NCBI RefSeq assembly: GCF_036898095.1
Contig: NC_090761.1
Location: 46,666,753 to 46,730,752, forward strand
Length of the DNA: 64,000 nt
Reading direction: 5' to 3'
From: Palaemon carinicauda
Taxonomy: Eukaryota; Arthropoda; Malacostraca; Decapoda; Palaemonidae
The position numbers were made by a program, and so were the translations under genes. The notes beneath the pieces are model-generated. The model searched no databases. It was given only the letters and a program-made list of their open reading frames with translations, and was not told the origin of the DNA. Below, in pieces: positions 22,977-33,590 of the stretch; position 1 is the stretch's first letter; the number at the start of each line of letters is the position of its first letter.

Positions 22977-23948
22977 ATTAAAATTTTGTTTTTAGTGTCA
23001 TTTTCCTTTTAATGTATAGTATAGTGAATGTTCTAGTACTAGCTTTCCTGTGTATTGGCCTTTTTTTGTGAAGAAATTAGTCAAGATAAAACTAACTTCA
23101 CATTGTGATATATTTTGTTTTCATGCACTACTGTATATTTTGGTTTTATCTATACTTTATTACTTCATTTAAACTACATGGAATTATTATGTTACTGATT
23201 TAAAGATGAAGAGATTGAATAATTAAAAAATCAAACAAAAAGAATTTTCCCTTTGTTCTTGCAGGTAAGATACACTGTCATAAGGAAAGGGCCAATACAC
23301 CACTCCTATCACACCCATAAGATTTGCCTATATACCAGATTTAATTTAAGAGGGGAAATTTGATTATGATCCATTTGTTTGGTTTTGTGTTTGATAAGTT
23401 CCAACCTGCCTTCCTTTTTACATTGGTTACATTTTTCTCTTCTTTGAATAAAATAAATAAAAATGGCTGAGGGTAAGAGAGGATGTGGTATACACCACTT
23501 CTTTAGGGCGATGACCCTTAACTGCAGGAAAAGGGTCTTACATAATAGCAAAAATTTTGATTTTATTTTTATCGAATAATTTAGAGCAAAAAAAAAAATT
23601 TCCTATGAATTATTTTAATGATATAGCTTGGCAAAAATAGAAAAATGCATTCCTGTGGTTTTTAGTTTTTATGGTAATGTTCATAATTTTCTTTATCCCT
23701 AATCCATTGGTTGTAAAATCTAAAAGGACTTAAGATCCACCAACAACTAGATTCAGTTCCTGACTAGTGGAATACTGAGTTTAACAAAACGCGTGATTAA
23801 GTGGAAGAACAGGGTGCAAGAGAGGTGGAAAGAACTCATTTCTCATATAAAACCATTAAGAAAAACCTAATATTAAAACGATAGTGATCATAATGATTGT
23901 GTGGTCTCCATTTATTTGGTTATGATGAATGATGATTTACTTCATTAA
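22977..23948. other. Intron sequence, no gene recognised
   Basis: AT-rich intron between DIRS A and the 302-bp MITE. Short chance ORFs only. Confidence 0.5.
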
Positions 23949-24250
23949 CCCTTTTACCCCCAAAGGACGTACTGGTACGTTTCACAAAACTCATCCCTTT
24001 ACCCCCATGGACGTACCGGTACGTCCTTGCAAAAAACTGCTATTTACATTTTTTTTTCATAATTTTGATAATTTTTTTTGAGAAACTTCAGGCATTTTCC
24101 AAGAGAATGAGACCAACCTGACCTCTCTATGATGAAAATTAAGGCTGTTAGAGCAATTTTTAAAAAATATACTGCAAAATGTGCTTGAAAAAAAAATAAC
24201 CCCTGGAGGTTAAGGGCTGGAAAGTTCCAAATAGCCTGGGGGTAAAAGGG
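23949..24250. mobile_element. 302-bp MITE with TTAA-type flanks
   Basis: Inverted tips: left 'cccttttaccccca', right 'tgggggtaaaaggg'. TTAA precedes the element (23945-23948) and 'ataa' follows it, one base changed. The tips start CCC and end GGG next to TTAA, which is the piggyBac pattern. Two near-identical internal words ('ggacgtac(t/c)ggtacgt') lie near the left end. No coding capacity. It lies 74 bp before the 24325 exon. Confidence 0.8.
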
Positions 24251-24324
24251 ATAATAAAATAATAGATAGCCATTTGCTACATTTTGACATAATGAGATGA
24301 TTGTTGATTACTCTTTGTTTTTAG

Positions 24325-24477
24325 ATTCTCTGGCTGAAGCAGAAGAAAGCGAGTTAGAAGATGACATGGAAGGTATGAGTTTGGATGCAGCATCCAGATT
24401 GCTTGACCCAAGGGACCTCCAGGATGTACTGAATCGTATCCCAGATCATGAATTGAATCAGCTCTTTGATGCTCCAG
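24325..24477 (+). CDS. Host gene exon: acidic segment (partial)
   Basis: An internal exon of 153 bp with acceptor 'ctttgtttttag' ending at 24324 and donor 'gtttgt' at 24478. It enters with two bases of a codon and leaves with one, so both neighbouring introns are phase 1. It encodes an acidic run ('EAEESELEDDMEG') followed by a leucine-rich stretch ('SRLLDPRDLQDVLNRI', 'ELNQLF') that could form an amphipathic helix. It joins exactly to the 12759 exon upstream and the 58363 exon downstream. No family is recognised. The pattern of basic region, acidic helix and Ser/Thr-rich tail would suit a transcription or chromatin factor, but that is inference. Confidence 0.75.
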
Positions 24478-25012
24478 GTTTGTGTTTTGATATCTATTTT
24501 TATATTGTTTTTATTTTACCCATACCCTGTTAAAGAGGATATGGCTGGGGATATCAGAAATATTTTTGAGCAGTTTCCTTTTTTGCATTTACTTTATTAT
24601 TGCACAATGTATTTTGTTACTGTCATCAATTGTTTCTCTAAAAGATGTCAGTTTTGCTTATTTGATTATGTATTTGACCACAGACAAGTAGAGTCAAGAC
24701 TAAAATTCCACTCTTCAACTGATATTTTCATGTATTATATTGGATTACTTACAGCCCTTGATCTTTTCGGGGTTTAGGTAACAGAAAACTTTGTAATATT
24801 TAGTGCCCTAGGGTCAGTGAACTCATAGCACTCTACTAACTTTCCACTGCCTACGTGCAGTCAACCAACACCTTAATAATGCACTACTATGCATTAATTT
24901 CATGTTGTCTGCCAAGTGTACTGTAGATTATTTTTCAGTAATAAACTTCTAGATAGACTATGTCTAAATTTCACTCTACAGTAGTACCCTGCCCTACGTC
25001 AGACTATTGGCC
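24478..25012. other. Intron sequence, no gene recognised
   Basis: AT-rich start of the 33.9-kb intron. The ORF running on from the exon ends within 60 bp and a second short ORF (24466-24777) has no recognisable content. Confidence 0.5.
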
Positions 25013-25040
25013 TATTATTATTATTATTATTATTATTATT
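25013..25040. repeat. (ATT)n microsatellite
   Basis: About nine TTA/ATT units, directly abutting the interspersed repeat that follows. It may be that repeat's A/T-rich tail. Confidence 0.85.
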
Positions 25041-25690
25041 AAATGCTAAGCTACAACCCTAGTTGGAAAAGCAGGATGCTATAAGCCCAGGGGCCCCAAG
25101 AGGGAAAATAGCCCAGTGAGGAAAGGAAATAAGGAAAAATAGATCATTTTAGGAATAGTAACAATATTAAAATAAATATTTCCTATTTAAACTATAAAAA
25201 CTTTAACAGAACAAGAGGAAGAGAAACTAGATAGAAAAGTGTGCCCAATTGTACCCTCAAGCAAGAGAACTCTAACCCAAGGCAGTGTAAGACCATGGTA
25301 CAGAGGCTATGGCACTACCCAAGAATAGAGAACAATGGTTTGATTTTGGAGTGTCCTTCTCCTAGAAGAGCTGCTTACCATGGCTAAAGAGTCTCTTCTA
25401 CCCTTACCAAGAGGAAAGTAGCCACTGAACAATTACAGTGCAGTAGTTAACCCCTTGCGTGAAGAAAAATTGTCTAGTAATCACAGTGTTGTCAGGTGTA
25501 TGAGGAGAGAGGAGAATCTGTAAAGGATAGGCCAGACTATTCGGTGTCTGTGTAGGCAAAGGGAAAGAACCGTAACCAGAGAGAAGGGTCCTATGTAGTA
25601 CTGTCTGGCCAGTCAAAGGACCCCATAACTCTCTAGCGGTAGTATCTCAACGGGCGGCTGGTGCCCAGGCCAACCTACTACCTGTATAAA
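25036..25690. mobile_element. Interspersed repeat, non-coding, family uncertain
   Basis: A compositionally distinct block from 'aaatgctaagctacaaccct' through 'gttggaaaagcagg' and 'gaaaatagcccagtgagg' to about 25690. I recall sequences of this type being common in decapod genomes, but cannot verify it here. It has no coding capacity, begins at an (ATT)n tract and has no clear inverted ends, so a LINE tail or SINE-like element is more likely than a MITE. Confidence 0.45.
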
Positions 25691-25750
25691 GGGACTTGAA
25701 TGTTCCCTATACACATTCTGAACTCATAACAAGAATTTTAGTAATAACCG

Positions 25751-25808
25751 TTTTTATTTCTATGTATAAATATACATAGAAATAAAAATATGAACCTAAT
25801 GTTCATAT
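25751..25808. repeat. Two adjacent perfect hairpins
   Basis: Arms 25751-25768 and 25771-25788 are 18-bp perfect inverted repeats around a 2-bp spacer. Directly after, 8-bp arms ('atatgaac' / 'gttcatat') flank 'ctaat'. They lie about 35 bp before the left end of DIRS B. Confidence 0.85.
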
Positions 25809-25858
25809 TGCTTCTTTTCAGGAAGCTCAGTTTAATCAATATTTGTTCCAACACAGAG

Positions 25859-26040
25859 ACTTACCTCGAACTACTTTCTTAGGAGGTACCTGGAATCTCC
25901 TCTCAACCGACCAGAGTTTTGTGTAGTCTACCCTACTTCCATTTTCTATGAGGACTAACCCAGTCGTAAGGAGAACGTGCCCTGAGGCTAGTCCTGAGCC
26001 AGGTCGCGTGTTAGCTTGGGTCTCGCTCCTCAGTAAGTTC
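25859..26040. repeat. Left inverted terminal repeat of DIRS B
   Basis: About 182 bp, from 'acttacctcgaactacttt' to 'ctcctcagtaagttc', complementary to 32040-32221 with few mismatches. Confidence 0.92.
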
Positions 26041-26205
26041 TCTGGTCACGTTGTGATACCATCCCGTCGCTCTCCATTCTCTGTGCGACCCTTTGTGTCC
26101 CTGACTCGTGTGTTCCACGTGGTTCCCGCGTGGTATCTCTGTGCTTTCCCAAGTGTATTCCTTATCCTTTCCCTGCGTTCCTGTGTCTTGCGGTATTGTG
26201 TTGTG

Positions 26206-28703
26206 ATGGAGCAGACCCGCCGTTGTCCTGGGCCTAGAGCCGGGAAGTCGTGTGGAGCGTTTTTATCCAAGCCGGAGGTTGACTCGCATTCCCTTTGCTC
26301 TTCCTGTAGGGGTAAAGTGTGCTCGCCGGCAGATACGTGCCCGGAGTGTGTGTCTTGGAGTGAGGTCCAGTGGGTTCGTTTTAGTACGAAGAAGAAGTAG
26401 TCCACTAAACGATCCCCCAGGAAGGTGAGCATCTCTTCGCCCTTGACATCGCCCGGTGGGAGGTCTGACGATGTTTCTGTTCCTTCTTCCCCTACCCAGA
26501 GTAGGGGACAAGGTAAGTCCGTTGTGGGGAAGCTGCCGATTGCTCTTCCCCAGGAGTCTAATCTTCGTGATGTGGGGGTTGCTGAATCTTCGCAGGCAAG
26601 TGGGGGCCCTGACAGTGCTTTTACTGGGGGTCTTGGAGACTCTGCCCTTGTGCATGGGGGGCACGTCTCCTCCGATGACCCCCATGTGGAGTAATAATGT
26701 CCCTGTCTCTTCGCCCGCTTCATGGGCCTGCGTTTCAGGTACCTTGGCAGCTGATGGCACCCAAGATAAGTTAGACTCGACAGTAGCGGAGCCCTTCGGA
26801 TGGAAGCTCCCGAAAACTCCAGGTAGGTCCCCGTTGAGGATGGAAGATGGCCTGGATTCCTGGTTCCCCAGCGTGGTGCGGCCGACCTCCCTTCCAGCCC
26901 CTCTGTCGGCGGTTCCTGACATGTTTTTGCAACCTTCGACCTCCGGGACGCAGCAGTTCACGAAGGCCTCAGTTACCCATGCGCCTGCCCGTCGGTCGGG
27001 TTATGCAGAATCGTTGGAGTCTTCAGCGGCCGGCTCATTGTTCTCTTCGGAGGGAGAAGCGAGGAGGCGGCGCCGTCGGAGGAGGGAGAGATCCAGGAGC
27101 AGGCGCTCCCGTTCGAGGTCGAGGTTTAGTAGAAGACGTTCCAAGTCCCCGAGGATGAAGTACAGGAGGAGTAGGTCCCCCAAAGGATAATGGGTCTTCG
27201 TCCCCCGCAGGAGGGTCGAGGACTTCACTGCTTTCCCGTGTTCTCCGAGTCGGCGGTCCAGAGACGGTTCTCCACGGAGGCCCTCTGCCAGCCATAAGTT
27301 TGACCCTTGTAAGGACCAGAGCAAGAAGACCTCTTCAGATAGGCGTAAGACCGCGAAACTTCCAACTCAACCCGCACAGCGGAGGGAGTAGCGTTTTCGG
27401 ACGGGCAGCCTCGTCGAGTCAGCACAGTTGACTCGACCAATGGACTCGCAGGGACGGCTTCCTCCGTCGGGCAAGCCCACGGAAGTCTCACCCTCTTTGT
27501 CCAAGGACATGTTACGGACGGAAGTCCTCGCCGACACGGCGGTACCCGTCCCAAGACTCAGGTCTAGTGCGGAGATGCCCGTCGGCACAGACCATTTCCA
27601 CCACAGGGAGGTGCCCGTTGGGTCAGAACCCCAGCGACAGACGGGGGTGCCTGTCAGACCATCACCTCAGCTTCAGACGGAGGGAGTTGTTGGCGACGGT
27701 GAAGGTTCCCCAACCAAGGATTCGGCCTATCGGAAGGTGATAGGCCTCATACGGAGGCATCACAGGATCGAGGAGCCTGTTCCCTCCGACGAAGATGCCT
27801 GGCGTTCCAGCCTCAATCGTCTTATGGAGGCCCCCGTGCAGCAGAAACCCTCTCTAGCGCTGCCTGTGGCCAGGGACTTGGTTCTGGGGCATATGCACAT
27901 GGACAAGGTTGTGCCGAGCAATGCCGAAGTCCCCAAATCCCAGAGTTCCTCAAAATTACTCCAAGGACTAAGGTCCCAGAGCAGGTTTTATGTGCCAGAG
28001 GGGCAGCGACCGGGAGCCTGCAAAATGGACACCTCCCTTGAAGTGTTGGGTCAAGGTGCATCGGAGGACAGAGCCGCGTCAGCCCCGATTTTTTTCTCAC
28101 AGTCAGGGGCTACGATGATGGAGGAGATGTCCAAGGACTTAGTCCACGTCGCCTCCTGGTTGGACTGGTGGGCGTCTACTCTGGTAGGTGTCCAAGCCAC
28201 CTACGACTTGACAGACCCGATGAATCAGGCCCTCCTGAAGGAGCTCATCATCTCCGGAGGAAAGACTTTGAAATTCCTGACATTCCAGTCTCTTGCCCTG
28301 TCAGCCAACTGGGTTCTTAGGAGAAGGGATACGGTCCTAGCCAAGCTGTCCCGGAAAATCCCTGACAGAGAAGCAAGGGCTTTGAGGAGCCTGCCTGTGT
28401 GGGGTAACTCTGTTTCCTTTGAAACAAATGGAAGAGATAATGGAGAAGGTCATGAAGAGGAAGGAAGTGAGTGGACCCAGACCTCACTCCGTGAGGAGAC
28501 CCACATACAGGAGGACAACGTCGGATGGACCCTCTACTTCTCGAGCCTCTCCTAGCCAGACGAGGAGAGACGCTCCATCTACCTCTTGGGCTCAATCACC
28601 GCAGCCACCCCGTAGAGGAGCTCCAGCGGCGTCTGCCTCTTTTAGGACGGCCAACTCAGCGTCCAGGAGAGGGCGTTCAGGCCGTTCCTCCAGAAGGAGA
28701 TAG
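26206..28703 (+). pseudogene. DIRS B gag-like ORF, with stops and frameshifts
   Basis: The ATG at 26206 opens the Cys/His domain ('CPGPRAGKSC', 'DSHSLCSSCRG', 'CPEC'). A TAG at 26398-26400 replaces a Lys codon of copy C, and after about 26685 the frame shifts. An Arg/Ser domain (about 27056-27180, with 'RERSRSRRSRSRSRF') ends in a TAA at 27188-27190. The C-terminal helical domain (about 28100-28390) has 'SWLDWWASTLVG' and 'ANWVLRRRDTV'. A last shift near 28420 leads to the basic tail 'RRGRSGRSSRRR' ending at 28703. The function is inferred to be RNA binding or particle formation; this copy cannot make it whole. Confidence 0.8.
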
Positions 28704-28704
28704 A

Positions 28705-30512
28705 GTGGGAGGCCCCCTACTCCTGCCCAAGCCTCAGGTTGTGGGATGCCTCAGACATTTTTGGCAAGCATGGAAGGCCCACGGTGCGGAACCCTGGACA
28801 GTATCCGTACTGAAGGAAGGGTACAGACTACCATTCCTAGCAGAACCTCCGCCTCTGATTCCAGCCAGCCTGGCGGAGTGGCTAGCACCCAAGGACCCCT
28901 TGAAGAGGGCGACCCTTCAGGAGGAAGTATCCGCGATGTTGGAAAAAGGTGTGGTGGAAGTGGTTCTACATCTGGGCCCGGGCTTCTTCGGTTGTCTCTT
29001 TCTGGTGGAGAAAGCGAGGGGGCGTTGGAGACCGGTGATAGACCTGTCAGCCCTCAACAAGTTTGTGTGCAAGACCGACTTCAAAATGGACACCCCGAAG
29101 TCGGTCCTGCAGTCCTTGAGGGAAGGGGACTTCATGATGTCCATAGACCTCAAGGACGCGTATTTTCAAATCCCTATCCACCCCTCAAGCAGGAAGTTTC
29201 TCCGGGTGAAGTGGTGTTCCCAGATCCTGCAGTTCAAGACCCTCTGCGTAGGATTGTCAACAGCTCCCCAGGTATTCACGAGTCTTCACGACAGTCTCTG
29301 TGTGGGCTCACGAGCGGGGTATTCGCCTCATTCGATACCTGGACGACTGGTTACTCCTTTCCTCCTCAGAGGAAGTTTTGAAAGAGCAGGGTGTAAAACT
29401 AATACAATTCTGCAAAGTTCTGGGTATCACGATCAACCTGTAGAAATTGAATCTGTCTCCCTCCACCAGGATGACTTACTTGGGGATGGTGCTGGACTCC
29501 TATCTAGTGAGAGCCTTTCCTAGTGTCATTAGAGAAACTGGTTCCCAAGGGAGGCTCAGACTCAGGAGCGTCCAATGGAACCTGAAGGGGCTCTGGAGCC
29601 AAGTGGACTCACCCTACAAGTTAATTCCCGTCCTTCCGGAGTGGTGGCTATGTCGGCCGAATACCCTCAAGGGGATGCCCTTCGCAACCGAGCTTCCCCC
29701 CCCCCCCCCCCCCCGAAATGCTTCTCTTCACAGACGCCTCCAAAGAGGGGTGGGGAGCACATCTCCTCAACGAGTCAGCGAGAGGATCTTGGACGGACGA
29801 AGAGAAAGATCAACACATCAACTTCCTAGAGATGAAGGCAGTCCGAGAAGCGTGCCTACAGTTCGTAGATCTTCTGAGGGGAAACACAGTGGCGTTGATG
29901 CGCGACAACACCACTGTAGTATCGTACATAAAGAAATACGGCGGTCTAAAATCGAAGGAGTTGTGCGATCTCGCGTTGGAGATCCTGGATTGGGCCGAGT
30001 CAGAACAAATCGTGATTTCAGCAAGGTTCATTCCAGGCAAAAGGAATGTCCTAGCCGACGGACTCAGCAGGATGGGCAAAGTAGTGGGTACCGAGTGGTC
30101 TCTTCTCCCAGGAGTGGCCAAGCTCATCATTCAGAAATGGGGCTCGACGGTGATGGATCTCTTTGCAACCAGACTGAACGCACAGCTCCCCGTATTTCGT
30201 TCTCCTGTCCCAGACCCAAAAGCGGCGTTGGAGGATGCTTTTCAACACAAATGGGACAACCTCGACGTGTACGCTTTTCCCCCCTTCGCATTGATCAGGC
30301 AAGTGCTCAACAGAGTACGGGCAGCTCGAAACTCAAGGATGACTTTGGTAGCGCCCTGGTGGCCGGAGAGAGAGTGGTTCGCGGATCTAAGAGATCTAGC
30401 ATGTCTTCCCCCGTGGCTTCTGCTCGACAGACCGGACCTACTACGGCAACCACACTTCCAAAGGTTCCACGACAATCCTCGGTCTCTTCGCCTTCACGCT
30501 TGGAGACTATAG
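28705..30512 (+). pseudogene. DIRS B pol: RT, RNase H, methyltransferase-like domain
   Basis: The RT starts near 28716 ('LLLPKPQVVGCLRHFWQAW') in the +1 frame to gag, without an AUG before the conserved part. 'VIDLSALNKF', 'SIDLKDAYFQIP' and 'GLSTAPQVFT' are present. A frameshift near 29283 moves the catalytic 'RYLDDWLLL' into another frame, a TAG near 29442 replaces Glu, and 98 bp are missing after 29521 compared with C. A run of about 17 C (29698-29714) precedes the RNase H frame ('FTDASKEGWG', 'RDNTT', 'ADGLSR'). The methyltransferase-like part has 'MDLFATRL', 'DVYAFPPF' and 'LVAPWW'. It ends at 'HAWRL'. Broken overall; the RNase H and methyltransferase-like part (29718-30512) is open. Confidence 0.88.
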
Positions 30513-31543
30513 AGCGGCTCCTGAGGAAGGAAGGATATTCGGCAGGAACAGCGGAAAAGATGTCGCGTTATCTGAGACGATCTTCAGCAGCGATCTACCA
30601 GGCAAAATGGGCTACTTTCACGAAATGGTGTGCCTCAAAGAACATCAAACCTCTAAAAGCCTCGGTTCCGGATATTGCGGATTTCCTCGTGCATCTCAGA
30701 GACAGGGTGGGCATGTCAATACCGGCCATCAAAGGAGTCCGTGCAGCCTTGAGCCAAGTTTTCCTTCTGAAGGGCATTGATCTGGGCTCCTCTAGGCATA
30801 TCTCTATGCTCATCAGGAGCTTCGAACAAGCGTGCCCTCCGCAAGCCTCCAGGGTACCGCAGTGGGACGTGGCAAGAGTATTGAAAATGCTAAGTGAACC
30901 ACCGTTTGAACCCCTGAAGGACATAGTGGACAGGGATCTCACTCTCAAGACGGTCTTCTTGTTGGCCTTGGCTTCAGCTAAGAGAGTGGGAGAAATCCAT
31001 GGGTTGTCCTATGAAATCTCTCATTCGAAGGTGTGGCGGGAGCTCTCCTTCAAGTTCGTCCCTTTTGTAGCGAAAACACAGAATCCAGCGGTCCGGGACC
31101 CTAAGTTCGAGGGCTTCTCAATGCCGGCTATTCCTCGGATAGGGAATCCAGAAGATTTGAAGTTGTGCCCTGTCCGAGCCGTGAGGAAATACCTTGAGAG
31201 GACGGCTCACCTCCGCCCTGGTATCAAAAATCTTTTTTCCTCTACGGGTGCAACAAAGAAGCAGGTATCTAAGAATACCATCTCCTTTTGGCTAAGACAG
31301 GTGATTGTCAGGGCCTATAGCAATGCGGGTCTTCCCCTGACAAGTAATCCCAGGCCCCATGACATTAGGGGTCTAAGTACATCTCTGGCTTTTGAGAGGA
31401 ACATGGCGGTGGCCCAGATCCTTAGAGCAGGCACCTGGTCGGACCAGTCGACCTTCACAGCGCATTACCTCAAGGATTGCTCAAGGAAATCTTTAGACGG
31501 TTTCTCTATTGGGACAGTCATCTCCGTGCTCCAAGCGATTTAA
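30380..31543 (+). CDS. DIRS B tyrosine recombinase, open frame
   Basis: An uninterrupted recombinase frame, -1 relative to pol and overlapping its end. The N-terminal core-binding region has 'SRLETIERLLRKEGY', 'YQAKWATFTKWC' and 'IADFLVHLRD'. The catalytic set is complete: Arg in 'SAKRVGEIHGLS', H-x-x-R in 'HDIRG' and the nucleophile Tyr in 'FTAHYLKD'. The reaction is site-specific recombination that inserts the circular element DNA. The exact start is unclear because the same frame is open back to 29447. Of A, B and C this is the best preserved recombinase, and it could act in trans if expressed; that is inference. Confidence 0.85.
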   Translation, partial: RGSKRSSMSSPVASARQTGPTTATTLPKVPRQSSVSSPSRLETIERLLRKEGYSAGTAEKMSRYLRRSSAAIYQAKWATFTKWCASKNIKPLKASVPDIADFLVHLRDRVGMSIPAIKGVRAALSQVFLLKGIDLGSSRHISMLIRSFEQACPPQASRVPQWDVARVLKMLSEPPFEPLKDIVDRDLTLKTVFLLALASAKRVGEIHGLSYEISHSKVWRELSFKFVPFVAKTQNPAVRDPKFEGFSMPAIPRIGNPEDLKLCPVRAVRKYLERTAHLRPGIKNLFSSTGATKKQVSKNTISFWLRQVIVRAYSNAGLPLTSNPRPHDIRGLSTSLAFERNMAVAQILRAGTWSDQSTFTAHYLKDCSRKSLDGFSIGTVISVLQAI

Positions 31544-31875
31544 CGGTGAAGCCCCAGGTACAGTCGTGGGTAGCAAGACCAAGAGACACAGGTTTGTTCC
31601 CTTTCACCCTTGTCCCTTTTTCCTTTCCCTACTCGGAGATAGCCCCAGATACAACCCGCTAAAGACACGTCTTCACAACTTCACCACAGGACTCAGCATC
31701 ATGGAATTTTTTAAAGGGTAAGTACTTAGACACTAACATGAGCTCTTTGTGTAGTTTTTCCCTATGTTTCGTTTTCCGGATTTCTTAGAACCTAGGTCCC
31801 ACCTAGGTTCCTGGATGCCTGATTAGCTTGGTCTAGAGTTCAGGAAGACACTCCCACCTCCTAAAGTGTAAGTCT

Positions 31876-31973
31876 CCTAAGAAAGTAGTTCGAGGTAAGT
31901 CTCTCTGTTGGAACAAATCACAAAATTTAAGTAATTTGTTTTTTTCATAACATACTTACCGAGAACTACTTTC
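31876..31973. repeat. Internal complementary region (ICR) of DIRS B
   Basis: 'cctaagaaagtagttcgagg' to 'gttggaacaaat' is the complement of the left end. 'cacaaaatttaagtaattt' to 'cgagaactactttc' is the complement of the right end. Confidence 0.92.
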
Positions 31974-32039
31974 GGGTAATGGCCCTCCCTTCCTTCCCCG
32001 AGTGCCTTACTGACCCTTAAGACATTTTGTACCATCCAG

Positions 32040-32221
32040 GAACTTACTGAGGAGCGAGACCCAAGCTAACACGCGACATGGCTCGGGACTAGCCTCAGGG
32101 CACGTTCTCCTTACGACTGGGTTAGTCCTCATAGAACACGGAAGTAGGGTAGACTACACAAAACTCTGGTCAGTTGAGAGGAGATTCCAGGTACCTCCTA
32201 AGATAGTAGTTCTCGGTAAGT
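32040..32221. repeat. Right inverted terminal repeat of DIRS B
   Basis: Complement of 25859-26040, followed by about 39 bp of right tip ('attaggaaaaatacaaatta' to 'tttgtgattt'). Confidence 0.92.
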
Positions 32222-32555
32222 ATATTAGGAAAAATACAAATTACTTAAAATTTGTGATTTACCTGTAAAAAGTTTTTATTTTTCTTTCACTTTGATAAAT
32301 ACATGCCCTTAACAAAGGAATGGAACCTTATAGCGTAAGAGGTAAGAGGCCCAGAGCTGCCACGCTGAATACTCTCTCTCAATTTTTTCCGTCGATCGGC
32401 CACGATCACACGTTCTTCAGATTGTTTACATACTGGGTATCAAGATGTCTTACCCTGGCTTTTTTAGCAATTATTGTCTGAAATGTGCACAAGAAATATT
32501 TGAGAGATCATGATCTGAATTCCTTTTGTTTATCCTGTTGGAGCAATTCTATGAT

Positions 32556-33590
32556 TTTGATATTTATTGTTTGCCGATGATACTGTACTGGTTGCAGACG
32601 CGGAAGAGAAGCTTGGCCGATTAGTGACAGAATTTGGAAGGGTGTGTGAGAGAAGGAAGTTGAGAGTTAATGTGGGTAAGAGTAAGGTTATGAGATGTAC
32701 GAGAAGGGAAGGTGGTGCAAGGTTGAATATCATGTTGAATGGAGAGTTACTTGAAGAAGTAGATCGGTTTAAGTACTTGGGGTCTGTTGTTGCAGCAAAT
32801 GGTGGAGTGGAAGCAGATGTACGTCAGAGAGTGAATGAAGGATACAAAGTGGTGGGGGTGGTAAAGAATAGGGGGTTGGGCATGAATGTAAAGAGAGTTC
32901 TGTAGGGGAAGTGGTTGTACCAACTGTGATGTATGGATCGGAGTTGTGGTGAATGAAAGTGGCGGAGAGACAGAAATTGAATTTGTTTGAAATGAAGTGT
33001 CTCAGAAGTATGGCTGGTGTATCTCGAGTAGATAGGGTTAGGAACGAAGTAGTGAGTGTGAGAATGGGTGTAAGGAATGATTTAGCAGCTAGAGTGGATA
33101 TGAATGTGTTGAGGTGGTTTGGCCATGTTGAGAGAATGGAAAATGGCTGTCTACTATAGAATGTGATGAATGCAAGAGTTGATGGGAGCAGTACAAGAGT
33201 AAAGCCAGGGTTTGGGTGGATGGATGAAGTGAAGAAAGCTGTGGGTGATAGGAGGATAGATGTGAGAGAGGCAAGAGAGCATGCTAGAAATAGGAATGAA
33301 TGGCGAGCGATTCTGACAGTTCCGGTAGGCCCTGCTGCTTCCTCCGGTCGCCTTGGATGACCGCTGAGGTAGCAGCAGTAGAGGATTCAGCTTATGAAGC
33401 TTCATCTGTGGTGGATAACAGGGAAGGGTGGGTTGTGGCACCCTAGCAGTATCAGCCGAACTCGGTTAAGTCCTTGTCAGGCTGGGAGGAACGTAGAGAG
33501 GAAAAGTCCCCCTTTTTTTCATTTGTTTAATGTCCGCTACCCCCCAAAATTGGGGGAAGTGCCTTGGTATATGTATGTATATTATTTGAT
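32556..33590 (+). pseudogene. LINE reverse transcriptase C-terminal part and 3' UTR
   Basis: The copy begins in the RT palm at 'FADDTVLVAD' (from about 32567) and continues with 'RRKLRVNVGKSKVMRC' and 'VDRFKYLGSVV'. A stop at 32903-32905 interrupts it. The same protein resumes as 'ERQKLNLFEMKCLRSM' and 'VLRWFGHVERM', then 'EWRAIL' near 33310. The 3' UTR ('aagcttcatctgtggtgga', 'ggaacgtagagag', 'ttgggggaagt') is shared with 56445-56650 and, reversed, with 2430-2965. It ends near 33590 without a clear poly(A). It is 5'-truncated and dead. Confidence 0.85.

Larger units (their letters stand above)
25841..32260 (+). mobile_element. DIRS-type retrotransposon, copy B
   Basis: A 6.4-kb element in the large intron, sense to the host gene. 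ITRs lie at 25859-26040 and 32040-32221 and the ICR at 31876-31973. Both outer tips carry ATTT (25841-25844 and 32257-32260), and the ICR complement joins them as 'gtgatttgttcc', sharing that core. The order is gag, pol, recombinase. Gag has several stops, pol has a frameshift, a stop and a 98-bp deletion relative to copy C, but the recombinase frame is open. It is the same family as copy C by ITR and protein similarity. Confidence 0.93.

Noticed and set aside
24478..24533. Extension of the 24325 exon through its donor
   Set aside because: The frame ends within 20 codons, and the GT at 24478 gives the phase required by the next exon.
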